DNA of 12,875 bases. It comes from Acidobacteriota bacterium (lineage in GTDB: Bacteria; Acidobacteriota; Terriglobia; Terriglobales; Acidobacteriaceae). The DNA lies in NCBI GenBank assembly GCA_003225655.1, contig QIAW01000485.1:1-12875 (forward strand), written 5' to 3'. Shown piece after piece: positions 1 through 6,682 of this stretch; the stretch's first letter is position 1; every line of letters starts with the position of its first letter. Both the position numbers and the translations under genes were made by a program. Below the pieces are notes generated by a model. The model ran no database searches, was not told the origin of the DNA, and saw nothing but the letters and a program-made list of their open reading frames with translations.

Positions 1-2035
1 GTCCCTGCGTGCTCGAGCGCATGTGCGTGGCGTAGCCAAACATCTCCGCCAGCGGCACGATGGCCTTGATCACCTGGGAGCCGGCGCGGTGCTCCATGCC
101 TTCAATACGTCCGCGGCGCGAGCTCAGGTCGCCCATGATGGTGCCAGCATAATCTTCCGGCGTAACCACCTCGACGGCCATGACCGGTTCAAGCAGAACC
201 GGAGAAGCCCTGCGCGCAGCTTCTTTGAACGCCATGGAACCGGCGATCTTAAAGGCCATTTCATTTGAGTCGACTTCGTGATAGCTGCCGTCGTAAAGCT
301 CTACCTTGATATCCACCATCGGATACCCGGCCAGCACTCCGCCTTCGAGCGCCTCCTGAATACCCTGGTCAATCGGCTTGATGTATTCCTTGGGCACCGA
401 GCCACCAACAATCTCGTTGAGGAACTCGTATCCCTTGCCGGCTTCGTTGGGCTCAATGCGGATCTTGGCGTGACCGTACTGTCCGCGACCGCCAGTCTGG
501 CGAATATATTTGCCCTCGGCTTCGGCTTTTCTACGGATGGTCTCGCGATAGGCCACCTGTGGCTTGCCCACATTGGCTTCGACCTTGTACTCGCGCATCA
601 TGCGGTCCACGATGATTTCCAGGTGCAACTCGCCCATACCGCTGATGATGGTCTGTCCGCTGTCAGGATCGGTGTGGACCTTGAACGTCGGGTCTTCCTG
701 CGACAGCTTGTTCAGCGCCAGCGACATCTTTTCTTGATCGGCTTTAGTCTTGGGTTCAACTGCTACGGAGATGACGGGTACGGCAAATGTAATGGATTCC
801 AGCAGGATGGGATGTTTTTCGTCGCTGATGGTATCGCCGGTGGTGACGTTCTTCAATCCGACCACGGCGCAGATATCGCCCGCCATGATCTCGGTGATGT
901 CTTCGCGCTTGTTGGCGTGCATCTTCAGCAGGCGGCCAATGCGCTCGGTCCGGCCCTTGCCCGAGCTCAACACGCTCTGGCCTGACTGCAACTGCCCCGA
1001 GTACACTCGGATAAACGTAAGCTGGCCCACAAAGGGATCAGCCATGATCTTGAACGCCAGCGCGCTGAAGGGCTCTTTGTCATTCACTTTGCGCGTGATT
1101 TTTTCGCCGTTGTCGGGATTGAGGCCAGTGATGACCGGAATATCCAGCGGCGAGGGCAGGTAATCCACCACCGCATCCAGCAGTGGCTGCACACCTTTAT
1201 TCTTGAACGACGTTCCCACCAGCACCGGAAATACCTTCAGATCAATGGTGCTCTTGCGCAGTGATTTTTTCAGTTCGGCGGGGGTAATCGTCTCCCCTTC
1301 CAGGAACTTGTGCAGAATCTCGTCGTCGTTTTCCGCGATGGTTTCGACTAATTGTGTGTGGAAGGCTTCGGCTTTCTTCTTCAGTTCGGCGGGAGTAATC
1401 GTCTCCCCTTCCAGGAACTTGTGCAGAATCTCGTCGTCGTTTTCCGCGATGGTTTCGACTAATTGTGTGTGGAAGGCTTCGGCTTTCTTCTTCAGTTCGG
1501 CGGGAACTTCTTCAATGATGTACTCGGCGCCCAGGGTATCGTCTTTCCAAATGATGGCCCGCATTTCGATCAGGTCCACGACGCCCTTGAATTTATCTTC
1601 TTGCCCGATGGGAATTTGGATAGCGACTGGCTTGGCGTTAAGCCGCTTGCGGATGGTGTCCACAGCATGTTCAAAATCCGCGCCCATCTTGTCGATCTTA
1701 TTAATGAAGCAAATGCGCGGCACGCCGTATTTATCGGCCTGGCGCCACACTTTTTCCGATTGCGGCTGCACCCCGTGCACGGCGTCAAACAGGGCGACGG
1801 CGCCGTCGAGCACGCGCAGCGAGGTACAAGTAGTGGCGGCGCTGGTGATGGTGATGCCGCGCTCCTGCTCCTGCTCCATCCAATCCATGGTCGCAGTGCC
1901 CTCGTGCACTTCGCCGAGGCGGTGCAGCCGTCCCGTATAGAACAGGATGCGCTCGGTCGTAGTGGTCTTGCCGGCATCAATGTGGGCCATGATGCCGATG
2001 TTTCTGCAACGTTCTAATGGAACTGTACGAGGCAC
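1..2035 (-). CDS. fusA: Elongation factor G, C-terminus cut by window edge, with internal deletion and duplication
   Basis: Ribosomal translocase: a GTPase that moves tRNA and mRNA after peptide bond formation and takes part in ribosome recycling. The GTG start at 2035 gives VPRTVPLERCRNIGIMAHID, with G1 AHIDAGKT at residues 17-24, G2 RGITIT, G4 NKMD and domain II VYSGQLQSG. The domain IV/V segments ISGMGELHLEII and LYDGSYHEVDSNEMAFKIAG follow. The frame stays open to the left edge at MFGYATHMRSSTQG, so about 25-30 codons are missing. Two oddities lie in the G domain. Residue 70 (TTC) runs almost directly into SLRVLDG, so the G3 DTPGH segment is absent. A 37-residue block (about residues 182-255 in two copies) is duplicated in the G' subdomain. 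Last gene of rpsL-rpsG-fusA, 241 nt after rpsG; the Shine-Dalgarno is weak. Identity is certain; whether this copy works is doubtful. Confidence 0.97.
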   Translation of the reverse strand, partial: MPRTVPLERCRNIGIMAHIDAGKTTTTERILFYTGRLHRLGEVHEGTATMDWMEQEQERGITITSAATTCTSLRVLDGAVALFDAVHGVQPQSEKVWRQADKYGVPRICFINKIDKMGADFEHAVDTIRKRLNAKPVAIQIPIGQEDKFKGVVDLIEMRAIIWKDDTLGAEYIIEEVPAELKKKAEAFHTQLVETIAENDDEILHKFLEGETITPAELKKKAEAFHTQLVETIAENDDEILHKFLEGETITPAELKKSLRKSTIDLKVFPVLVGTSFKNKGVQPLLDAVVDYLPSPLDIPVITGLNPDNGEKITRKVNDKEPFSALAFKIMADPFVGQLTFIRVYSGQLQSGQSVLSSGKGRTERIGRLLKMHANKREDITEIMAGDICAVVGLKNVTTGDTISDEKHPILLESITFAVPVISVAVEPKTKADQEKMSLALNKLSQEDPTFKVHTDPDSGQTIISGMGELHLEIIVDRMMREYKVEANVGKPQVAYRETIRRKAEAEGKYIRQTGGRGQYGHAKIRIEPNEAGKGYEFLNEIVGGSVPKEYIKPIDQGIQEALEGGVLAGYPMVDIKVELYDGSYHEVDSNEMAFKIAGSMAFKEAARRASPVLLEPVMAVEVVTPEDYAGTIMGDLSSRRGRIEGMEHRAGSQVIKAIVPLAEMFGYATHMRSSTQG
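1269..1505 (-). repeat. 111-bp in-frame tandem duplication inside fusA
   Basis: Units 1271-1381 and 1382-1492 match at 110 of 111 positions; the only difference is 1283 g versus 1394 a, a silent third base of a Thr codon. A 13-nt third start lies at 1493-1505. Each unit encodes 37 residues, running from AELKKKAEAFHTQLVETIAE through LHKFLEGETITP. The sequence cagttcggcggg (encoding PAELK on the other strand) occurs at 1271, 1382 and 1493. A pre-existing 12-14 nt direct repeat 111 bp apart could therefore have driven the duplication. Confidence 0.97.
1815..1835 (-). other. Joint of an inferred in-frame deletion in fusA (G3 motif missing)
   Basis: The translation reads SAATTC-T-SLRVLDGAV. In EF-G from other bacteria about 24 residues, including INIIDTPGHVDFT and EVER, lie between TTC and S(L/M)RVLDG. 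About 23 codons (69 nt) are absent and the frame is kept. The lost part holds the Walker B/G3 Asp and the switch II His needed for GTP hydrolysis. The loss is inferred from the family; the intact allele is not seen here. Confidence 0.85.
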
Positions 2036-2072
2036 TTTTAATTTCTCAGTTTCTAAACTTCTTCAGTTTCTT

Positions 2073-2107
2073 TAGTTAGCTCTTAGCCTTTAGCTCTTAG
2101 CTCAGAA
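2073..2107. repeat. Heptad-period array just upstream of fusA
   Basis: Five consecutive heptads on the plus strand: TAGTTAG, CTCTTAG, CCTTTAG, CTCTTAG, CTCAGAA. The 12-mer TTAGCTCTTAGC occurs at 2076-2087 and 2090-2101. In the transcribed (minus) sense it is the complement-type word (GCTAAGAGC), so it could pair with the array next to the rpsG stop at 2237-2271. Confidence 0.8.
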
Positions 2108-2168
2108 CCTAATAATCTTTCGCAAGCACAGCATCATCCGCGCCGGTCAATGTTCCCTTGCTTTGTAT

Positions 2169-2227
2169 CAGGGCACGAGTTTACTCGTGCCGCAAGTCGC
2201 TCATAATGTGACGGGCTTTAGCCCCTG
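2169..2227. repeat. REP-like double palindrome between rpsG and fusA
   Basis: There is a perfect 8-bp stem GGCACGAG-TTTA-CTCGTGCC at 2172-2191 and a second palindrome GGGCT-TT-AGCCC at 2213-2224. Outer CAGGG (2169-2173) can pair with CCCTG (2223-2227). Both palindromes share the TTTA centre. Two linked hairpins of this type are typical of REP/BIME elements mobilised by RAYT (IS200/IS605-like) transposases, and from memory similar pairs recur in acidobacterial genomes; copy number is unverified. It is not terminator-like, since no T run follows on the minus strand. Confidence 0.6.
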
Positions 2228-2236
2228 GGGCGCCTT

Positions 2237-2271
2237 CAGCTAAAAGCCAAGGGCTAACAGCTAAAAGCTTC
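2237..2271. repeat. Heptad-period array at the rpsG 3' end
   Basis: Five heptads on the plus strand: CAGCTAA, AAGCCAA, GGGCTAA, CAGCTAA, AAGCTTC. The array stops 5 nt short of the rpsG stop codon (2277-2279). Read in the gene's sense it contains TTGGCTTTTAGCT, the same 13-mer found in sense orientation after the lipoprotein gene (6433-6445). Confidence 0.85.
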
Positions 2272-2276
2272 TTTGC

Positions 2277-2747
2277 TTACCAACGATAATGCGCAAACGC
2301 CTTATTCGCTTCCGCCATGCGATGGACATCTTCCTTCTTTTTGATCGCGGCGCCTTTGCCATTGGCCGCATCCAGCAGCTCATTGGCCAGCTTGTCGACC
2401 ATGCCCTTTTCCCCTCGGCCGCGGCTGTAGACCAGAATCCAGCGGATAGCCAACGACGTACGCCGGTCGGCGGCGACCTCAACCGGGACCTGGTAGTTGG
2501 CTCCGCCCACGCGGCGGGTCTTCACTTCCAGCAGCGGCTTGGTGTTCTCTACCGCCTTTTTGAACAGCTTCAGCGGCTCATCGCCGCCCTTCTTTTCCAG
2601 CTGCTTCATGGCGTTGTAGAAAATCGACTCTGAGGTGGACTTCTTGCCGTCCCACATCATCGAATTCACGAACTTGGTGACCAGCGTGGAGTTGTACACC
2701 GCATCCGGCTCAACCTCCCGCTTCGCTATGTGTCCTTTTCTTGGCAT
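2277..2747 (-). CDS. rpsG: 30S ribosomal protein S7
   Basis: Primary 16S rRNA-binding protein that nucleates assembly of the 30S head and lies at the exit-site mRNA path. The start MPRKGHIAKREVEPD at 2747 gives 156 residues, the usual S7 length; an in-frame upstream ATG at 2810 would add 21 residues unlike S7 and is rejected. Family landmarks are NSMMWDGKKSTSESIFYNA, ENTKPLLEVKTRRVGGANYQ, VPVEVAADRRTSLAIRWIL and the C-terminal AEANKAFAHYRW. AAGGA sits only 1 nt before the ATG, so the Shine-Dalgarno is poor. It lies 94 nt after rpsL and 241 nt before fusA, within the str operon. No lesion seen. Confidence 0.98.
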   Translation of the reverse strand: MPRKGHIAKREVEPDAVYNSTLVTKFVNSMMWDGKKSTSESIFYNAMKQLEKKGGDEPLKLFKKAVENTKPLLEVKTRRVGGANYQVPVEVAADRRTSLAIRWILVYSRGRGEKGMVDKLANELLDAANGKGAAIKKKEDVHRMAEANKAFAHYRW

Positions 2748-2813
2748 ATCCTTAAATTCTCTAACCGCTCTACTCGCGGCGATGAAAAACTTGAAATCTT
2801 CCAAACTCAAAAC

Positions 2814-2841
2814 CAGCTAGAAACTAGTGGCTAGCAGCTCT
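2814..2841. repeat. Heptad-period array abutting the rpsL stop
   Basis: Four heptads on the plus strand: CAGCTAG, AAACTAG, TGGCTAG, CAGCTCT. The array touches the rpsL stop codon (2842-2844) and is rich in CTAG. Confidence 0.8.
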
Positions 2842-3216
2842 CTACGCTTTCGGCCGCTTAGCTCCGTACTTCGACCGCCCCTGCTTGCGGTTGGCGACGC
2901 CGGTGGTATCTAGCGTGCCGCGCACTACGTGGTAACGCACGCCCGGCAGGTCTTTCACGCGGCCTCCGCGAATGAGCACTACCGAGTGCTCTTGCAAGTT
3001 GTGGCCCTCGCCGGGGATGTAGGCGGTCACTTCCATGCCGTTGCTGAGCCGCACGCGGGCGATCTTACGCAGCGCCGAGTTGGGCTTCTTGGGCGTCTGC
3101 GTATATACGCGCGTACAAACCCCCCGCCGCTGCGGACACTCCTGCAGCGCTGGGCTCGCCGTCTTGAACTTGGGGGCCGTTCTCCCCTTTCGCACCAACT
3201 GATTAAACGTAGGCAA
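2842..3216 (-). CDS. rpsL: 30S ribosomal protein S12
   Basis: Decoding-centre protein of the small subunit; substitutions in it cause streptomycin resistance. Starting at TTG 3216 gives LPTFNQLVRKGRTAPKFKTA and 124 residues, the standard S12 length. A longer frame from 3276 would add 20 Arg/Cys-rich residues unlike S12. The TTG is supported by AGGAG at 3231-3227, 10 nt upstream. TQTPKKPNSALRKIARVRL and RVKDLPGVRYHVVRGTLD are intact, including the lysines around positions 42-43 and 87-88 that mutate in resistant strains; the sequence looks wild type there. First gene of the str operon. A heptad array follows its stop directly. Confidence 0.98.
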   Translation of the reverse strand: MPTFNQLVRKGRTAPKFKTASPALQECPQRRGVCTRVYTQTPKKPNSALRKIARVRLSNGMEVTAYIPGEGHNLQEHSVVLIRGGRVKDLPGVRYHVVRGTLDTTGVANRKQGRSKYGAKRPKA

Positions 3217-3226
3217 AGTTTCTTTT

Positions 3227-3231
3227 CTCCT
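3227..3231 (-). promoter_or_regulatory. Shine-Dalgarno that sets the TTG start of rpsL
   Basis: AGGAG on the minus strand, 10 nt before TTG 3216 (9 nt if the following A is included). No ATG or GTG at a matching distance would preserve the S12 N-terminus. Confidence 0.75.
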
Positions 3232-3587
3232 GGGTCTTCTGCGCTCGCAGCAGACTCCTGTGGCGCATCCTGTCACACGCCAAACCAGACCATACTTTCC
3301 CGCACACGCTATTCCACTCGAGCGCGGGAATACTCACGGGGTTTCCTGAATTTTGAGTGGCTTGCGACGGTGGCATCGCGCCCCTTGCTCCGGGCAATGC
3401 TCCGTTTCGCCAGCCTCAACCTGCATACCCTTACCACGGTGGGAAGGAAGCGCAGGTTTATGTTTCAGCGAGATAGATGCGGTGTTTGCAGCGCTCGCAA
3501 AGCCGCCGCTCAACTACATGAAAACTAACCACACTGCTTGGGGCTCACCCCACACAGACGTTACAACCTTGCTCGCAGAACCTATTA

Positions 3588-3617
3588 AATATAGCAATCC
3601 CCTTGCTGCTTCGTCAA
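3588..3617 (-). promoter_or_regulatory. Candidate sigma70-type promoter for the str operon
   Basis: On the minus strand, TTGACG (3617-3612), an 18-nt spacer and TATATT (3593-3588). Five of six bases match the -35 consensus and five of six the -10. Transcription would start near 3580 and read into rpsL. It is the best promoter-like pair I found between pilZ and rpsL; it is not experimentally supported. Confidence 0.45.
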
Positions 3618-3723
3618 ATGTATCGCTGGAATCTGAGATGGCTAGTACCCTCGGAATCAACACTCCGCCTTGACAGAGAGGCTCAGAACCCGGCAATAAG
3701 GACCTCGCCTCAGCTTTGTGACC

Positions 3724-3746
3724 CAAAACAAATGGGCTTTCGGCCC
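3724..3746 (-). terminator. Weak terminator-like hairpin downstream of the PilZ-like gene
   Basis: On the minus strand GGGC-CGAAA-GCCC (3746-3734) is followed by ATTTGTTTTG (3733-3724). The stem is only 4 bp, so this is tentative. It lies about 75 nt past the PilZ-like stop and upstream of the str promoter candidate, where a terminator would be expected. Confidence 0.3.
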
Positions 3747-3786
3747 CGGTGCTGCCGATGCAGTTCTGGAATTGCTCTGGCTCTTC

Positions 3787-3829
3787 ACTGAGTACTGAGT
3801 ACCGAGTTACTCGACCAAGTTACTCGACC
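3787..3829. repeat. Heptad array plus 12-bp direct repeat at the PilZ-like gene's 3' end
   Basis: Heptads on the plus strand: ACTGAGT, ACTGAGT, ACCGAGT, TACTCGA (3787-3814). The 12-mer AGTTACTCGACC occurs at 3805-3816 and again at 3818-3829 (period 13); the right copy covers the stop codon (3820-3822) and the last codons of the gene. Confidence 0.8.
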
Positions 3830-4191
3830 GCGTCCTCCACCGCATCCCCGAACCCCTGCTTGCGCAGGTTTTTGATGGCACGGACAAGCAGCTTCTGGTC
3901 ATCATCGCCCAGGGCAACAAAACGGAAGGGCTGCTCCGGGGCGTTACGATCGTTCTTGGCCAGCATCTCCACCACCGCCTGCACCGTTCCCGAGCTGGTA
4001 TGCAGCCTGATCTCGGCCAGCACGCCGGGCGCGCACTCCCGCGCCATCTGCACAGCGCCGCCGGTCAGCGAGAGCTTGTGCAACACACCCTCGATAGGGT
4101 CGTTGTCCACCAGGAACAGCACCTTCGGCCCCTGCGGCACCCGCACCCGCGGAGAGCGTATCCTTCGGTCCGTCTGAGGAAAATAAGCCAT
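3820..4191 (-). CDS. Small PilZ-like domain protein
   Basis: A 123-residue protein from MAYFPQTDRRIRSPRVRVPQ. An N-terminal Arg-rich stretch (DRRIRSPR, residues about 8-15), a beta-rich core (VLFLVDND, EGVLHKLSLTGGAVQM) and LAEIRLHTSS followed by VQAVVEML match the layout of PilZ c-di-GMP receptor domains: RxxxR, then [D/N]xSxxG. Here the second motif reads KLSLTGG, so the usual Asp/Asn is Lys; nucleotide binding may be lost or altered. There is no membrane segment or signal peptide, so it is probably cytoplasmic. The start is uncertain: an ATG at 4221 would add 10 residues, and neither has a clear Shine-Dalgarno. It is divergent from the lipoprotein gene and upstream of the str operon. Family assignment is moderate. 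Confidence 0.7.
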   Translation of the reverse strand: MAYFPQTDRRIRSPRVRVPQGPKVLFLVDNDPIEGVLHKLSLTGGAVQMARECAPGVLAEIRLHTSSGTVQAVVEMLAKNDRNAPEQPFRFVALGDDDQKLLVRAIKNLRKQGFGDAVEDAVE

Positions 4192-4205
4192 GCCAAAAGC
4201 ATGGC
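4187..4205 (-). repeat. Perfect 7-bp inverted repeat over the PilZ-like start codon
   Basis: GCCATGC-TTTTG-GCATGGC on the minus strand. The chosen ATG (4191) lies in the 3' arm. It would form a hairpin in the mRNA that buries the start if translation begins there, or a coding hairpin if the 4221 ATG is used. Confidence 0.6.
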
Positions 4206-4294
4206 ACCGGCGACATCCCATAAGATAGATTACCGAAGTACCACGGCTGAATCATTAAGAAGGACAATGCAATTGGCGTAGGAGGTTTTGTCTT

Positions 4295-4318
4295 TCTCCG
4301 CGTCTTTGCGCCTCCGCG
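4295..4318. repeat. Period-8 GCG-ended repeat in the divergent promoter region
   Basis: Three octamers in a row: TCTCCGCG, TCTTTGCG, CCTCCGCG. From memory, similar CTCTGCGTCTTTGCG-type strings occur between genes in many unrelated bacteria. It lies in the 5'-5' gap, where no period-7 array is found. Confidence 0.6.
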
Positions 4319-4320
4319 GT

Positions 4321-4340
4321 AAATCAGCCCAAATCAGCCC
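4321..4340. repeat. 10-bp exact tandem repeat
   Basis: AAATCAGCCC occurs twice in a row, right after the period-8 repeat and about 100 nt before the lipoprotein start. Function unknown; it could be an operator or a slippage product. Confidence 0.7.
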
Positions 4341-4430
4341 TTCAGCCTAGGAAGCTCCGCCCAAAAACTGCTACACTGTTTGTTTTCAGCCATTCAGGCG
4401 CATTTCTTATGACCACTCCCGAGGGGGTGG

Positions 4431-4435
4431 GGAGG
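4431..4435 (+). promoter_or_regulatory. Shine-Dalgarno of the lipoprotein gene
   Basis: GGAGG lies 4 nt before the ATG at 4440. It fixes this start, which also gives a complete lipoprotein signal peptide. Confidence 0.75.
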
Positions 4436-4439
4436 ATCA

Positions 4440-6417
4440 ATGCAATATTGGCGGTCAGCGGTTGCAAGCTTTCTTATCCTTATAGTCGTAATCCTCCTGG
4501 CCAGTTGTGGCGGCGGGCACAACTCCAACACCATCGGCCCTATCACCAGCATCATCCTCTCGCCCAGCGCGCTTTCACTCAACGACGGCGACGTCTTTCA
4601 GATGACAGTCAGCGCCACCGATGCCAAGGGCCACACCGTGCTCAACCAGACCTTTACCTTTAATTCCAGCAATACCAACGTTGCTGAGATCGCCACCGGC
4701 GGCCTGCTCTGCGCCGGGGGACAATGGTTCGATGCCCAAAACAATCGTTCGCTGACCAACCCTATCGTTTGCAAACCGACTTCGCCCCCTGTTAGCAATA
4801 CAACCAACATTACCGTTACTGCGCAGGGCGTGACCAGTAATAGCGTGCCTGTCAATGTGCATCCCAAGGTGGCCAGGGTGGTGGTTAATCCTGCGAATCC
4901 CACCTGCGTTTCGCAGACTGGAGTTGTGTCGTACACAGCAATAGCATTCGACGTCAATGGCGCCGACATCACCAGCTCTGTCGGCACCTTCAATTGGAGC
5001 ATCGCAGACAGCAGCATCGGCACTCTGAGCGCTGCCACTAGCAGCACACCGAGCAACAGCGTCACCGCCGTTATTCCCGGAGCCACGACCGTCACCGCCA
5101 CCGTAAACAGCACCAATCCTGTGAATAGCGTCGCGGCGATCTTTCAGGAGTGCGCAGTGGCCAGCATTGCCATTACTCCCAATCCTGTGTTTAATCCCGC
5201 TGAACTGGAACAGCAGCCTGCCCGCGGCGGCCAGCGTCAGCAGCTCAGGCCTGGTGACCGGCGTGGCCTTCGGGACCTCAAACATTACCGCTTCTTGCGC
5301 GGCCAACAGCGCCGGCAACAGAAACCAGGCCAGCGTGGTGACCAGCAATACCGCCGTTGCCAGCGTGGGTCCGGGAAGCACGGTCACTACGGTTTACGCC
5401 ACGAGCTCCCAGAATAGCAACACTTCTCTGGTGCCCATCGATACCAGCACCAACACCGCAGGCACCGCCATCACCCTGCCCGCCACGCCTAACTCCCTGG
5501 TCTTCGATCCCACCGGGGCCAATGCCTACTTGGGATCAGACAGCGGCCTGATCGTTGTGAACGCCGCCACCAACGCCGTCACCAAGACCGTCAGCAATGC
5601 TCCCGGACATGTGCTGGCCGTCTCTCCCAACGGGCAATTTGTTCTCATCGGGGGCCAACTCGCCAATAACAATTTCGTTTCTACGGTCGTGTTCAACAAC
5701 ACCGCCAATACGGTGGTTGCGCTGCCCATCACCGCCGCAGTCGCCGGAGATTTTTCTCCTGACGGCTCTGAGGCGGTGGTGGCCGATACCACAGGAATAC
5801 GCGCCGCTCAAGGCGCCGCCGTCAGGACTGTTTCCAGCACTACCGTAGCCAAGAGTGTCAGCTTCCTGGCGACGGGCGCTCTGGCCTATCTCGCCGCAGC
5901 CAACACCCCTTCTGTCGTGGTTTGCAACAGCACCTTCCATACAGGAGGAGCCTCGGGCACCCCCACATTAGTAAAAACTCTGCCTGATGGTAGCAAGGTA
6001 CTGGGGGCCGTACTTCCCAACCTGGTAGTCGTTGCAGTGACGACAAGCGGAACCACTTGCCCGCCCACGATTGCCGAGACTCCAGCTTCGCTTACTTTCG
6101 CAGCAGGTGGTTCAACTGCCGGGCAAATTATTATTACTCCCGATGGCAAACACGCTTACATCACCAGCGACGTGGCGGGAAAGTTGCTCAGCTATGACGC
6201 GGTTGGTAATGCCACCGGATCTGTAACTCTCTCCAGCGGCACGGCCACCACGACCAATACCACCGGTGGCAGTACGCTGGACAGTGCATCCGTTTATGTG
6301 GGAGTGAAAGACGGCACCACCGGCAGCGTCCACCGCATTGATGTCAACGCCGGCACTGACGCCACCCAGATTCCAGTAACCTTCATTCCCGATCTGGTCG
6401 CGGTCAGGCCGCACTAA
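4440..6417 (+). pseudogene. Lipoprotein with Ig-like (Big_2) repeats and YVTN-type propeller, frameshifted
   Basis: The N-terminus has a signal peptide with a long hydrophobic run and lipobox LASC (Cys23), so the product should be lipid-anchored in the cell envelope. Two Ig-like domains follow (about residues 35-135 and 143-240; e.g. ITSIILSPSALSLNDGDVF, VARVVVNPANPTC). A third starts at ASIAITPNPVFNP near 5200, but its second half (WNSSLPAAASVSSSGLVTG) continues in another frame. About 70 nt (a number of the form 3n+2) seem lost near 5195-5207. The downstream part, to the TAA at 6415, is a beta-propeller-like series of blades (PNSLVFDPTGANAYLGS, GHVLAVSPNGQFVLIGG, QIIITPDGKHAYITSD). As it stands, translation stops near 5417 after 325 residues. 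Function unknown; surface binding or adhesion is typical of such architectures. Confidence 0.8.
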
Positions 6418-6682
6418 AGCAGCTGTTAGCTGTTGGCTTTTAGCTCTAACGAAGGCCCGTTGTGGATAACCTGTGCCGCTTTTAAACGAATTTCATGGTC
6501 AAGTGAGACGCTTGCACCGCGTCGAAGCACCTAACGCATAATTGAGCGTACTGACCTTTTGAAGCCATTATTATCCGGAAGAGAGGCGATGAGGGATGAA
6601 TGGAAACAGGTAACCGAATAAATGGAGCCAGGAAAAGCAGTTTGGTTCAAAGCGGCTTTAGCTAAAAGCTAATGGCTAAAAG
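6418..6682. other. Convergent gap between the lipoprotein gene and atpC, with two heptad arrays
   Basis: 265 nt with no gene. Each end carries a period-7 array. Plus strand 6420-6447: CAGCTGT, TAGCTGT, TGGCTTT, TAGCTCT, starting 2 nt after the lipoprotein stop. Plus strand 6657-6684: TTTAGCT, AAAAGCT, AATGGCT, AAAAGCT, running into the atpC stop (6683-6685). The arrays are oriented with their own genes, as mirror images. A single DnaA-box-like TGTGGATAA lies at 6461-6469. No clear T-tailed terminator is seen. Confidence 0.75.

Larger units (their letters stand above)
3217..3619 (-). other. Long gene-free leader in front of rpsL
   Basis: About 400 nt without a credible gene on either strand; the frames through it are short and have biased, protein-unlike composition. 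It holds the rpsL Shine-Dalgarno at its left end and a promoter candidate at its right end (3588-3617). If that promoter is real, the str transcript has a leader of roughly 360 nt. I saw no tRNA or rRNA, and no riboswitch core that I recognise. Confidence 0.5.

Noticed and set aside
278..985. Long plus-strand open frame opposite fusA
   Set aside because: Shadow of the conserved fusA coding strand; product matches nothing and fusA is certain.
3670..3698. TTGACA on the plus strand as a promoter
   Set aside because: No acceptable -10 at 16-18 nt and no plus-strand gene for more than 700 nt downstream.
4371..4376. TACACT as a -10 for the lipoprotein gene
   Set aside because: No recognisable -35 at the right distance; too weak to annotate.
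4575..5387. Long minus-strand open frame opposite the lipoprotein gene
   Set aside because: Antisense of a signal-peptide-bearing, domain-matching gene; low-complexity product and no ribosome binding site.
6461..6469. Perfect DnaA-box-like TGTGGATAA
   Set aside because: Only one copy, with no cluster, no AT-rich unwinding region and no dnaA/dnaN nearby; not an origin.
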